Counted from the stretch's first letter, positions 35,237 through 44,395 are shown. The stretch is 64,000 nt of DNA from Flavobacteriales bacterium (GCA_016705545.1 JADIYA010000001.1:496001-560000), one strand, 5' to 3'. Notes: generated by a model not told the origin, from the sequence alone. Translations and numbers: made by a program.

Positions 35237-35520
35237 GCCGGTTCTTGTGGCTTCTCCTCCGGAGCAGGATCAGCTGGCTTGGCCATGGGCTCCTCGGCCA
35301 AGGCGTTGAATTGCCGCTGGTGCTCCAGGGAGGCACGCCGCACATCGCTCGCGCCCCGGTTGATCTCGCGCTGCACCTCGTTGCTGGCATCGCGCACTTG
35401 CCGCATGAAGCGGCCCATGCCGCGTGCGATGTCGGGAATGCCCTTGGCGCCGAAGAAGAGCAGCACGAAAAGAATCACCACCAGGAATTCGCCACCGCTG
35501 ATGTCGAAGATGAGAGGCAT
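35233..35520 (-). CDS. tatA: Twin-arginine translocase subunit TatA/TatE
   Basis: A 95-aa protein with the TatA layout. A short N-terminus is followed by one TM helix (about 11-24, GGEFLVVILFVLLFFGA). A hinge and amphipathic helix follow (KGIPDIARGMGRFMRQVRDA), then an acidic, Pro-rich tail. TatA forms the export pore for folded proteins. No tatB or tatC is adjacent. The ATG lies 13 bases after a GC-rich hairpin at the end of secDF. The stop overlaps the exchanger gene by 4 bases. Confidence 0.92.
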   Translation of the reverse strand: MPLIFDISGGEFLVVILFVLLFFGAKGIPDIARGMGRFMRQVRDASNEVQREINRGASDVRRASLEHQRQFNALAEEPMAKPADPAPEEKPQEPA

Positions 35521-35525
35521 AGGGG

Positions 35526-35564
35526 CGAAAAGTAGGAAGCCCCGCTTGTGCTGCGGGGCTTCCT
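35526..35564 (-). terminator. Terminator of secDF, abutting tatA
   Basis: A 12-bp stem (AGGAAGCCCCGC at 35534-35545 with GCGGGGCTTCCT at 35553-35564) and a 7-base loop, followed on the minus strand by ACTTTTCG. Only 13 bases separate the hairpin from the tatA ATG. Confidence 0.75.
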
Positions 35565-35580
35565 CAAATACGAATCGCGG

Positions 35581-38500
35581 TCAAGCCTCGCGCGAAGGGT
35601 CCTTGCCCTTGAGCAGGTCTGTGACGATCGCCGTGGCGACGAAGACGGAACTGTATGTGCCCACGCCGATGCCCACGAGCAGTGCGAACACGAAGCCCTT
35701 GATCGCAGTGCCGCCGAAGACGAAGATCACCGCGAGCACCAGCAAGGTGGTGAGCGAGGTGTTCATGGTGCGGCCCAGCGTGGAGTTGATGGCCTTGTTG
35801 ATCACCACCACATAAGGCTCTCGCTTGTGGTCGCGCAGGTACTCGCGCACGCGGTCGTACACCACCACGGTGTCGTTGATCGAATAGCCGATCACCGTGA
35901 GGATGGCTGCGATGAAGGCCTCGTCGATCTCCATGCTGAAGGGCATGATCTTGTAGAACAAGGAGTAGACTCCGAGCACGATTATGGCATCGTGCGCAAG
36001 GGAGAGCAGGCCGCCCATGCCGAACTGCCAATTCCTGAATCGGATGGCGATATAAAGGAAGATCAGCGCCAAAGCGATGAGCACTGAAGTAACCGCGCCC
36101 TTCTGGATATCATCGCTGATGGTGGGGTCCACCTTGCGGCTTTCACTGATCTCGTAGTTGCCGCCCACGGCATCAAGCCCTGCGCGCAGCCGCTCCTCCA
36201 CCATGCGGTCGGCCACGGTATCGGCCTGAGCGATCAGGTAGTTCGTGGTGATCTTCAGCTGGCGATCGCTGCCATAGGTCTTCACGTTGGTGTTGCTCTT
36301 CACGCCATCATCGCCTTTGAGCGTTCCATCGAGCGAGGTCCGGAGAGCTTCAACGTTCACATCGCCCTTGAACTTCACCACGTAGGTGCGTCCACCGCTG
36401 AAATCGACGCCCCAGTTGAAGCCGTTCACCACCATGGAGCCAATGCTCGCCGCGATGAGCAGGCCGCTCACCGCATAGAACAGCTTGCGCTTGCCCATGA
36501 AGTCATAATTGGCGTTCACGAAGATGTTCTTGCTCCAACTGTTCCACACCGCGAAGGACTTTCCCTTCTCCAAGCGATAAGAGATGATCATGCGCGAGAG
36601 CAGCAGGGCGGTGAACATCGATGTGAGGATGCCCAAGCCGAGCGTGACCGCGAAGCCTTGCACCGGACCGCTTCCGAAGATCAACAGGATCACCGCGATG
36701 ATGAGTGTGGTGACGTTGGAGTCGATGATGGCCGAGAGGGCTCCCTTGAAGCCCAGGTCCACAGCGCTCTTGAGCATCTTGCCGTGACGCAGTTCCTCGC
36801 GGATGCGCTCGTAGATGAGCACGTTGGCATCGACCGCCATGCCCATGGTGAGCACGATGCCCGCGATTCCGGGCAAGGTCAGCGCCGCCTGCAACGAAGC
36901 CAGCGCGCCGATGAGCACGAAGAGGTTCACGATCAGGGCCAGGTCGGCCACCCAGCCAGCTCGGGCATAGTAGAGGACCATGTACAGGAGCACGAGCAGC
37001 AAAGCGATTCCGAAGCTCATCAGGCCTGTGCTCACGTTCTCCTGACCAAGCGATGGGCCTACCACGGTCTCGTCGATGATGCGTGCCGGAGCGGGCAGTG
37101 CGCCGGCCTTCAGGATGTTCGCCAAATCACTGGCCTCCTGAATCTGCGCATTCAGCTCTCCAGCTCCCATGGAGATCGTGCTGGTGCCTCCGGCGATCTC
37201 GGAACGCACCTCCGGCGCACTGTACACGAGTCCATCGAGCACGATGCCGATGTACTTGCCCACGTTGTCGCCGGTCATCACTTTCCAGGTCTGAGCGCCT
37301 TCGGTGTTCATGTTCATGATCACCTCCACTTCACCCTTGAAGTCGAAGTCCTGGAAGGCATTCGTGATCACGCTGCCATCGAGTTTGGGCTTGCCATCCA
37401 AAGGCAGCTTGATCGCAAAGAGCTCAAGGAAAGGTCCGTTGGTTCCCTCCTGTTGCTTGGCGCCCCATACCAAGCGCGCATCGCGAGGCAGTGCATCGCG
37501 CACGGCGGACATGGAGAGGAAGCGCTTCACCTCGGAAGTGTCCTTCAGCAGCGCACGGCCCACGACTGGGCCAAGCGCGAACTGTCCGCGCTGGTTGCCG
37601 GCAGGCTCCAGCACGGAGCGCAGCGGAGAGCGCTTACGGGCCTCTTCATCGCTGATGGTCTCTTCTTCACCCTCCTCGGCGGCGGTATCCGCGGCAGCCG
37701 TGTCGGCATCGCCGAGGCTGTCATCGGCTGCGGTTTCCGGCTCGGCAATCGTGGAATCGGTCACGGCTGCAGTGCTGTCCGCGGTTGCTGAAGTACTGTC
37801 CGCAGCGGCCTTCAAGCTGTCCTGAGCTGCCAACTCGGGGTAGAGCTGCGCGGAAAGCGCCGCATCGGCACCGAATAGCAAGGGCCCGATATCGGTGTTG
37901 GCGTGCATCTCCCAGAATTCCAGGTTGGCCGTGCTCTGCAGCACACGGCGCACGCGCTCTTTGTCCTTCACGCCAGGCAGTTCAATGGCGATGCGGCCGC
38001 TGAAAGCCTGCTTCTGGATGCTGGGCTGGCTCACACCGAATTTGTCGATACGTGTGCGCAGGATCCGCTCGGTGTTGCTCAGCGCGGTCTCAGCTTCGCG
38101 GCGCAAGGCGCTGATGTATGAATCATCATCGCCCTCACGATCGAACATGCCTTGCCGATCGGGCGAGTAGAAGATGGCCGAGAGCGGTGGGCGGTTCTCG
38201 ATCTTGCGGTACTCCTCGTCGAAAAGGGACACGAAATCCTTGTTGTCGCTGAGCTGGCGCTGACGTGCATTGTCCATGGACTGTTTGAATGCCGGATCAT
38301 TGGTCTCCGCGCTCAGGTTCTCAATGAGTTCGGGAACGCTCACCTCGAGCGTTACGGCCATCCCGCCTCGCAGGTCGAGGCCCAAGTTGATCTCTTTCTC
38401 CTTGCACTCGCGGTAGGTATAGCCCAGCAAGGGGTACACTTTGTCCTCGGCATGCGTCCGGAGGAAGGCGTTCTCATAGTCGAGCTCCACTTGGCTTCGG

Positions 38501-38667
38501 TCACGGGCAGCGCCCTCTGGCGTGCCAAGCACCGAATCGGCCTTGGCGATAGCATCGGCCTTGGCCTGGCTCTCGAGGCCGGAGGTGAAGTAGGAGAACG
38601 AAAGCTGGTAAGCGCACGCAAGCGCCAAGAGGACCGTGAAGACCCAAAGCGCGCCTCTATTCTGCAT
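35581..38667 (-). CDS. secDF: Fused protein translocase subunits SecD-SecF
   Basis: A 1028-aa inner-membrane protein that uses the proton-motive force to assist Sec export. The SecD half begins near LGLDLRGGMAVTLEV and has TM helices with GMAVDANVLIYERIREELR. The SecF half has GVDFSGGRTYVV and GYSINDTVVVYDRVRE, with about 12 TM helices in all. The SecD periplasmic region contains an Ala/Asp/Ser/Thr/Glu-rich low-complexity stretch of about 70 residues (near 285-350), longer than usual. The ATG at 38667 (MQNRGALWVFT) is preferred over an in-frame upstream codon because it puts the first TM helix at the N-terminus. Confidence 0.96.
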   Translation of the reverse strand: MQNRGALWVFTVLLALACAYQLSFSYFTSGLESQAKADAIAKADSVLGTPEGAARDRSQVELDYENAFLRTHAEDKVYPLLGYTYRECKEKEINLGLDLRGGMAVTLEVSVPELIENLSAETNDPAFKQSMDNARQRQLSDNKDFVSLFDEEYRKIENRPPLSAIFYSPDRQGMFDREGDDDSYISALRREAETALSNTERILRTRIDKFGVSQPSIQKQAFSGRIAIELPGVKDKERVRRVLQSTANLEFWEMHANTDIGPLLFGADAALSAQLYPELAAQDSLKAAADSTSATADSTAAVTDSTIAEPETAADDSLGDADTAAADTAAEEGEEETISDEEARKRSPLRSVLEPAGNQRGQFALGPVVGRALLKDTSEVKRFLSMSAVRDALPRDARLVWGAKQQEGTNGPFLELFAIKLPLDGKPKLDGSVITNAFQDFDFKGEVEVIMNMNTEGAQTWKVMTGDNVGKYIGIVLDGLVYSAPEVRSEIAGGTSTISMGAGELNAQIQEASDLANILKAGALPAPARIIDETVVGPSLGQENVSTGLMSFGIALLLVLLYMVLYYARAGWVADLALIVNLFVLIGALASLQAALTLPGIAGIVLTMGMAVDANVLIYERIREELRHGKMLKSAVDLGFKGALSAIIDSNVTTLIIAVILLIFGSGPVQGFAVTLGLGILTSMFTALLLSRMIISYRLEKGKSFAVWNSWSKNIFVNANYDFMGKRKLFYAVSGLLIAASIGSMVVNGFNWGVDFSGGRTYVVKFKGDVNVEALRTSLDGTLKGDDGVKSNTNVKTYGSDRQLKITTNYLIAQADTVADRMVEERLRAGLDAVGGNYEISESRKVDPTISDDIQKGAVTSVLIALALIFLYIAIRFRNWQFGMGGLLSLAHDAIIVLGVYSLFYKIMPFSMEIDEAFIAAILTVIGYSINDTVVVYDRVREYLRDHKREPYVVVINKAINSTLGRTMNTSLTTLLVLAVIFVFGGTAIKGFVFALLVGIGVGTYSSVFVATAIVTDLLKGKDPSREA

Positions 38668-38697
38668 GACTGGTAAGGGGGTTCGTAAAAGAGGCGG

Positions 38698-38727
38698 CAA
38701 ATATAGCCGGACAAGTGATGCGGGAAA
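38698..38727 (-). promoter_or_regulatory. Promoter of secDF
   Basis: On the minus strand CCTTT (TTT at 38727-38725), a 19-base spacer and TATATTTG (38705-38698). The latter is a perfect TAnnTTTG -7 box. The start would be near 38691, about 24 bases before the ATG. Confidence 0.6.
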
Positions 38728-38858
38728 GGCCGTGTTTTCGCCTCTGCATCAAGCATTAAGACGCGAACGCCGGAAGGTGAAGAACATGATCGGGCCATGT
38801 CGCCGCCGCCCTTCACGCAACCGACCTTTGGGCCGAAGCGTCACACCTTCAACCGACC

Positions 38859-41129
38859 ATGCTGCGATTCCTCCCCTGCTTCTTCCTTGCGTTAGCCGCT
38901 TCAAGCCTGCGCGCCCAATGGGACCTGCACTTCGACCCCGCCATCCCGGTCACACAACAAGGCGCCTTGCTCGACCTGGCCTGGGCCGGTGGCATCAACT
39001 ATGCCCAGGTCAGTGAGATCGACCTTAACGGCGACGGGCTCAAGGACCTGCTCTTCCTGGACCACTCCTATTCCTTCCCCAGTGGGCACAAAGCGGTGAT
39101 GCTCCTGCGCACCAGCAGCGCTGAAGGGACCAACTATTACCGCCCGGTCCGTGACTACGACAATGTGCCGCCATTGAACCAACTGCACGATTGGGCGCTG
39201 GCGCGCGACTACAACTGCGATGGCAAGGCCGACATCTGCTCCTACACACAAGCCGGTTTCGGCGTGTGGAAGAATACAGGCGACAGTAACGGATTGGCCT
39301 TCGAGCCTGTGAAGAACCTGGTGTATTCCGCGTACGTATCGCCGAGCGGTGCGCAAACCAATGCCAACCTCTTCATCTCTCAGGTCGATCTGCCGGGCCT
39401 GGAGGACATCGACGGCGATGGGGACATGGATGTGATCACCTTCAGCTTGTTGGGCACCTACGTCGAATACCACAAGAACCTGAGCATGGAGACCTACGGC
39501 ACCTGCGACAGCCTGCGGTTCGAGCTGCGCAACAAGTGCTGGGGCTACTTCGCCGAGAACTTCAACAACAACTCGGTCACGCTCAACGTGCCCTGCCAGT
39601 TCAATGTGCCCAATCCAGAGTTGCGTCCTGACGGCACAACACCTGCTGATGACGACAACGACGACCGCGCGCATGCGGGCAGCACCATCACGCCCATCGA
39701 CCTTAACGGGGATGGTGTAAAGGATCTTCTCCTGGGCGACATCTCGTTCACCAACCTCGTGGGGTTGATCAATGGCGGCAGCGTAGCGAATGCGCTCATG
39801 ACCAGCGAGGACACGCTCTTCCCGAGCTACGACGTGAGCGTGGACATGCCCATTTTCCCAGCGGGCTTCTATGTGGATGTGGACCAGGATGGGCGCCGGG
39901 ACCTGCTGGTGACGCCCAACGCAGGCTCCCTTTCGCACGACTTCCGCAGCGTATGGTACTACCGCAACACCGGCACCGATGCCGCACCTATCTTACAGTT
40001 CCAGCAGCAGAATCTCTTCCAGGACCGTATGATCGAACTCGGCTTGGGCGCTATCCCGGTGGCCTTCGATGAGAATGGCGATGGCCGGATGGACCTGATC
40101 GTGAGCAACCACGGCTACTACCAGACCGGCGGCAGCTATGTGGGCAAGGTGGCCCTTTTGCGCAATGTGGGCAGCGCCACCAGCCCGGCCTTTGATCTGG
40201 TCACTGACGATTGGCTCGGACTCTCGAACAGTGGCATCGGCTTGAGCATGCATCCGGCCTTCGGCGATGTGGATGGCGATGGCGACCTTGACCTCTACAT
40301 CGGCGACCTTCAAGGACGGCTGCACTTCTACCGCAATACCGCCACGGGCCCGCAATCGCAGTTCACCTTGCAGCAGATTAACATGACTGACGCTGGGGGA
40401 AACGTGATCGATGTGGGCCAATTCGCTGCCCCCGTCTTCCACGACCTCGAAGAGGACGGACTGCTTGACATGGTCATCGGCGAGCGCAACGGCAACCTGA
40501 ACTACTACCGTAACACGGGCACGGCTGCCAACCCTTCATGGACTTTGGCGACCGAGAACCTCGGGGCGGTGAGCACCATCGAGTGGATCAATGTCACGGG
40601 CCATTCGACGCCCCACTTCATCACCAACGAACAAGGCCAACGCGAACTGCTGCTCGGATCGGAGAGTGGCGCCATTTACCACTATGGCGACATCGATGGG
40701 AACCTCGATGGCAATTGGACTCGCCTCGATACCGCTTGGCGCGGCATGGATGACGGCGCACGCACGGTGCTCTGCCTGCACGACTTCACCGGCGATGGCC
40801 AGCAGGACCTGGTGGTGGGCAATTACCGCGGCGGCCTCAGTTTCTGGCGCAGCGATCAGCTCAGCACGATTGCCGGGGCATCCGGTGCCCTGCCGGGCTT
40901 CAGTCTTTATCCGAACCCCGCGAAGGCTCAAGTCGAGCTCACCACCGATGAGCTTGTGCCGGGAACCGCATGGGTGCTGCTCGACGCCCTTGGCCAAGAG
41001 CTGCGTCGCGGCCAGATGACCAATGGGAAGGCGAACATTACACTCACCGGGCTGGCAGAAGGCCTGTACATGGTAAGACTCGAAGGCCCGCGCAACAGCG
41101 CTGCGCAGCGGTTGGTGGTCCTTCATTGA
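38859..41129 (+). CDS. Secreted FG-GAP/VCBS-repeat protein with T9SS type A sorting domain
   Basis: A 756-aa secreted protein. Signal peptide: about 1-20 (ASSLRAQ). Repeated calcium-binding-like FG-GAP/VCBS blades run through residues 45-670, recognisable by DLNGDGLKDLLFLD, DIDGDGDMDVITF, DENGDGRMDLIVSN, DVDGDGDLDLYIGD and DFTGDGQQDLVVGN. The last 75 residues are a Por secretion tail (FSLYPNPAKAQVEL, GLYMVRL, RLVVLH), a type A CTD that is usually cleaved and linked to A-LPS. It likely forms a beta-propeller surface protein, ligand unknown. A terminator follows. Confidence 0.9.
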   Translation: MLRFLPCFFLALAASSLRAQWDLHFDPAIPVTQQGALLDLAWAGGINYAQVSEIDLNGDGLKDLLFLDHSYSFPSGHKAVMLLRTSSAEGTNYYRPVRDYDNVPPLNQLHDWALARDYNCDGKADICSYTQAGFGVWKNTGDSNGLAFEPVKNLVYSAYVSPSGAQTNANLFISQVDLPGLEDIDGDGDMDVITFSLLGTYVEYHKNLSMETYGTCDSLRFELRNKCWGYFAENFNNNSVTLNVPCQFNVPNPELRPDGTTPADDDNDDRAHAGSTITPIDLNGDGVKDLLLGDISFTNLVGLINGGSVANALMTSEDTLFPSYDVSVDMPIFPAGFYVDVDQDGRRDLLVTPNAGSLSHDFRSVWYYRNTGTDAAPILQFQQQNLFQDRMIELGLGAIPVAFDENGDGRMDLIVSNHGYYQTGGSYVGKVALLRNVGSATSPAFDLVTDDWLGLSNSGIGLSMHPAFGDVDGDGDLDLYIGDLQGRLHFYRNTATGPQSQFTLQQINMTDAGGNVIDVGQFAAPVFHDLEEDGLLDMVIGERNGNLNYYRNTGTAANPSWTLATENLGAVSTIEWINVTGHSTPHFITNEQGQRELLLGSESGAIYHYGDIDGNLDGNWTRLDTAWRGMDDGARTVLCLHDFTGDGQQDLVVGNYRGGLSFWRSDQLSTIAGASGALPGFSLYPNPAKAQVELTTDELVPGTAWVLLDALGQELRRGQMTNGKANITLTGLAEGLYMVRLEGPRNSAAQRLVVLH

Positions 41130-41146
41130 TGGAATGCCGGAGAATG

Positions 41147-41180
41147 CGAAAGGCGCCTCGCGGGCGCCTTTCGTTATTCG
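41147..41180 (+). terminator. Terminator between the FG-GAP gene and mdh (convergent)
   Basis: An 11-bp perfect stem (CGAAAGGCGCC with GGCGCCTTTCG, 41147-41173) with a 5-base loop TCGCG, followed by TTATTCG. It probably serves both convergent genes. Confidence 0.8.
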
Positions 41181-41192
41181 AAGCGCTTGCGC

Positions 41193-42134
41193 TCAGGCGG
41201 TGACGCTGTTCATCTTATCCAGCACGTCCATCACCTCCTTCACGGACTTGGCGCTGGCTTGGCAGAGTTCCATCTCTTCATTATTCAGCTTCAGTTCAAT
41301 GATGCGCTCAATGCCGTTCCGGCCCAGAATCACGGGCGCGCCCATGTAGATGTCCTTGAGCCCGTACTCGCCCTGCAGCCAAACGCAGCAGGGGAACACG
41401 CGTTTCTGGTCACGAACGATGGCCTCCACCATCTGCGCAGCGGCGGTGCCAGGCGCATACCAAGCGGAGGTGCCCAGCAGGTTAACGATCTCGCCACCGC
41501 CCTTCTTGGTGCGGTCCACGATCGCATCGAGCTTGTCTTTTGCGATGAGCTCGGTGACAGGGATGCCGCCAACGGTGGTGTAGCGCGGCAACGGCACCAT
41601 GGTATCACCATGCCCGCCCATGAGCACAGCTTGGATGTCCTTGGGACTCACGCCCAGCTCGGTTGCCAGGAATGCGCGGTAGCGTGCGGTATCGAGGATG
41701 CCCGCCATGCCGAAGACCTTGGTGCTAGGCAGCTTGCTATTAACGTAGGCACAGTAAGTCATCACGTCGAGCGGATTGCTCACGACGATGATGATCGCAT
41801 TGGGCGAGTGCTTCACCACGTTCTCCGTCACGCTCTTCACGATGGCAGCGTTGGTGGCAATGAGGTCGTCGCGGCTCATGCCCGGCTTCCGGGGCAAACC
41901 GCTGGTAATCACCACCACATCACTTCCTGCGGTTTTGGCGTAATCGTTCGTGCTGCCCACCAGCCGTGAATCAAACAGGTTGATCGGGGCGGTCTGCCAA
42001 ATATCCAAGGCCTTGCCTTCGGCGAAGCCTTCTTTGATATCGAGCAGCACCACTTCATTGGCGAGCTCCCAGCGTGCCACGGCATCGGCGCAGGTGGCGC
42101 CTACGTTGCCAGCTCCTACAACAGTGACTTTCAT
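41193..42134 (-). CDS. mdh: Malate dehydrogenase
   Basis: A 313-aa NAD-dependent dehydrogenase interconverting malate and oxaloacetate, of the LDH-like MDH type. It has NAD-binding VGAGNVGATCA at residues 5-15, LLDIKEGFAEGKALDI, VVITSGLPRKPGMSRDDL with the substrate-binding Arg residues (PRKPGMSR), and SNPLDVMTY. The catalytic His is in GGHGDTMVPL. Arg at the first substrate position (RKPGMSR) indicates malate and not lactate specificity. The start at 42134 gives MKVTVVGAGNVG, as in relatives. A possible -7 box (TACATTCG) lies at 42200-42193. Confidence 0.96.
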   Translation of the reverse strand: MKVTVVGAGNVGATCADAVARWELANEVVLLDIKEGFAEGKALDIWQTAPINLFDSRLVGSTNDYAKTAGSDVVVITSGLPRKPGMSRDDLIATNAAIVKSVTENVVKHSPNAIIIVVSNPLDVMTYCAYVNSKLPSTKVFGMAGILDTARYRAFLATELGVSPKDIQAVLMGGHGDTMVPLPRYTTVGGIPVTELIAKDKLDAIVDRTKKGGGEIVNLLGTSAWYAPGTAAAQMVEAIVRDQKRVFPCCVWLQGEYGLKDIYMGAPVILGRNGIERIIELKLNNEEMELCQASAKSVKEVMDVLDKMNSVTA

Positions 42135-42313
42135 CCTGAACGTGCGGGGATTAGAGGGTTGTTTGCGCATTGCCAATCGAGCAGCGCGGGGGCGAATGTA
42201 GGCGCTCGTTGCAGCCGCGTTGATGGGCAATTATCAGCCGGTGTTGAAGACCCCGTTCACCTTCGCTGGAATCTGGCAGGCATCCTAGCGGGGCTACCCT
42301 CGTCTTTAGCCCG

Positions 42314-42988
42314 ATGCCTATCTTGTCCGCTCCAAGCCAACCCACGAAGGCTCCGATCATGACGCCGGAACGCATCGCCCCGCGGCTCACGCTGAGTTGG
42401 GTGAATACCGAGAGCCAACAGGCTGCTTTCAGTGAGTTGGTGGATGGCTGCGTTGCCGGTGACCGCCGGGCGCAGCAGCGGGTCTATGAGCAGTTCTATG
42501 GCAAGATGATGGCGGTGTGCATGCGCTACACCAAGAACACCGACCAGGCCAAGGACATCCTTCAGGATGGTTTCATCAAGGTGTTCCGCAGTATGGAATC
42601 CTTCAACCGGGCGGGATCGTTCGAGGGTTGGATCCGGCGAATCATCGTGAACACGGCCATCGACCACTTCAGACGCAGCAAGCACAGCTACCTGCTCTTG
42701 GGCGAAGAGCGCAGCATCGAGGATTTCAAGGACCAGGACGAAGAGGATACGCTCGCTGACGATACCGGCGAAGAGCTTCCTGACCTGAAGCCGGCGGACG
42801 TGATCAACGCTATGCAGAAGCTGACCCCGGCCTACCGAACGGTGTTCAATCTGTATGTTTTCGAGGAGATGACCCACAAGGAGATTGCCGACGCGCTCGG
42901 GATCAATGTGGGCACGAGCAAGAGCAACCTGGCCAAGGCCAAGCACAATCTGAAGAAACTGCTGCGGCAGGAGAACAAGATCAATTGA
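42314..42988 (+). CDS. ECF-type RNA polymerase sigma factor
   Basis: A 224-aa sigma-70 family member of the extracytoplasmic-function type. Region 2 spans about 45-115 (VYEQFYGKMMAVCMRYTKNTDQAKDILQDGFIKVFRS, then FEGWIRRIIVNTAIDHFRR). Region 4 spans about 160-215 (LTPAYRTVFNLYVFEEMTHKEIADALGINVGTSKSNLAKAK, a helix-turn-helix). There is no region 3. The start may be 42314 or the ATG at 42359 (209 aa). Family members are usually held by a membrane anti-sigma factor encoded next door. Here the next gene starts 3 bases downstream and has the expected topology. Confidence 0.93.
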   Translation: MPILSAPSQPTKAPIMTPERIAPRLTLSWVNTESQQAAFSELVDGCVAGDRRAQQRVYEQFYGKMMAVCMRYTKNTDQAKDILQDGFIKVFRSMESFNRAGSFEGWIRRIIVNTAIDHFRRSKHSYLLLGEERSIEDFKDQDEEDTLADDTGEELPDLKPADVINAMQKLTPAYRTVFNLYVFEEMTHKEIADALGINVGTSKSNLAKAKHNLKKLLRQENKIN

Positions 42989-42991
42989 GCG

Positions 42992-44266
42992 ATGGAGATG
43001 AAGAACAAACCCGACGCCTTCGAGCAGGCCCTGCGGCAATCGCTGGATCACTACGAAGTGCCTTACAATTCGGCCGACTGGGCTCAGTTGGACCGGAGCC
43101 TGAGCAAGTCCGATGCGAAGCAAGGTCGCTGGTCGCTCGGCTTGCTGGCGCTGCTCTTCGGCGGCGTAGTGGCTCTCTCTGGCACCATGTACCAGCTGCT
43201 CGCTGATGGCGGAACTGAGCAATCAGTGGCCACCGCGCAGCACGATGACGAAGCAGTTCATGCTTCCTTCAGCCCTGATCAAGAGGAGGCCAACATACCT
43301 GCGCCTGCGGCTACCGAAGTAAACCCTATGGGTCAGGTGAACGAGCCCCAGCAGGAGCGGGCAGCCAATACCCGCAACGAAGTCCGCACGGAATCGCCAG
43401 CGCGCAGCGAACAAGCAGCGCTTCCGAATTCGAGCTCTGCAGCGAACCCGACACCCGTAAAACCCTCAGCACCAGCCAGCGATGAAGTGAGCATTCGGCC
43501 GAGCATCACACAAGGCTGTCCCGGCACCTCCGTGGAGTTCGAGGTGACCAACATGGCGGCGCCCGGAACGCGCATGCTTTGGAACTTCGGGGATGGCACC
43601 TTCGGCACAGACCCCGCGCCGAAGCATGCATACAATAAAGCTGGCCGCTATGAAGTGACGCTCTCCATGAGTTCTGCCACAGGAGGCACCATCTTCAACA
43701 AGCCAGTGTCGGATGTAATCGTCATCCATGAGCGTCCCGAAGCAGCTTTCAACCCGATGCCCCAGGAATACCTGGACCGGGTTCCCTCGGTTCATTTCGA
43801 GAATAAGAGCCTCAAGGGCAGTTCGTACTTGTGGGATTTCGGCGATGGCAGCACCAGCACGCTTCAAGTACCTACCCACGTCTACAAGAAGAAGGGCGAT
43901 TACGCCGTGAGCCTGATTGTGACCAATGCCATCGGCTGCACCGACCGCACGGAGCGCATGGTGCGCATCAAAGAGGATTACAACCTGCTGGCGGCACCAG
44001 CCTTCTCGCCCAACGGCGACGGCGTGGAGGAGCACTTCATGCCCGAGGCGCTCAAGACTTTGGAGCGCCGGTTCCGGATGACCATACATGACCCCGCCAC
44101 CGGGGCGTTGATGTACGAGACCTCGGACCTGAAACGGCCTTGGAATGGCCGCGTGAATGGCGTTGGCGCGCCCTGTGCCACGGGCGATTACGTGTGGATG
44201 GTCGAGATGAAGGATGGCGAAGCGCTCGGAGGAACCTATACCGGCACGGTGAGCCTGCTGCGCTAG
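42992..44266 (+). CDS. Membrane-anchored PKD protein with type B C-terminus; candidate anti-sigma factor
   Basis: A 424-aa protein with no signal peptide. The cytosolic segment of about 45 residues carries FEQALRQSLDHYEVPYNSADWAQLDRSL. This resembles the vPp..W..le..L motif at the start of Bacteroidota anti-sigma-like proteins. One TM helix lies at about 49-70 (GLLALLFGGVVALSG). A Glu/Pro/Ala-rich periplasmic linker leads to two PKD domains (WNFGDGTFGTDP, WDFGDGSTSTLQ). The last 90 residues match a T9SS type B CTD (FSPNGDGVEEHF, GDYVWMVEMKDG, GTVSLLR). It follows the ECF sigma gene by 3 bases and ends before a strong terminator, making a two-gene operon. The anti-sigma role is inferred. Confidence 0.75.
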   Translation: MEMKNKPDAFEQALRQSLDHYEVPYNSADWAQLDRSLSKSDAKQGRWSLGLLALLFGGVVALSGTMYQLLADGGTEQSVATAQHDDEAVHASFSPDQEEANIPAPAATEVNPMGQVNEPQQERAANTRNEVRTESPARSEQAALPNSSSAANPTPVKPSAPASDEVSIRPSITQGCPGTSVEFEVTNMAAPGTRMLWNFGDGTFGTDPAPKHAYNKAGRYEVTLSMSSATGGTIFNKPVSDVIVIHERPEAAFNPMPQEYLDRVPSVHFENKSLKGSSYLWDFGDGSTSTLQVPTHVYKKKGDYAVSLIVTNAIGCTDRTERMVRIKEDYNLLAAPAFSPNGDGVEEHFMPEALKTLERRFRMTIHDPATGALMYETSDLKRPWNGRVNGVGAPCATGDYVWMVEMKDGEALGGTYTGTVSLLR

Positions 44267-44288
44267 GGTTCATATTTCAGGAAGCTCC

Positions 44289-44322
44289 TAGGCCCCGGCC
44301 CGCAAGGCCGGGGCCTATTTTT
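44289..44322 (+). terminator. Terminator after the sigma/anti-sigma operon
   Basis: A 12-bp perfect stem (TAGGCCCCGGCC with GGCCGGGGCCTA) with a 5-base loop CGCAA, followed by TTTTT. Confidence 0.92.
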
Positions 44323-44395
44323 GGGGCCGGGCAACCTCAGCACCTTGCCGCGCATCAATCAGAGGGCTTTCCGCACCCATTTGCCAACGCACGTC

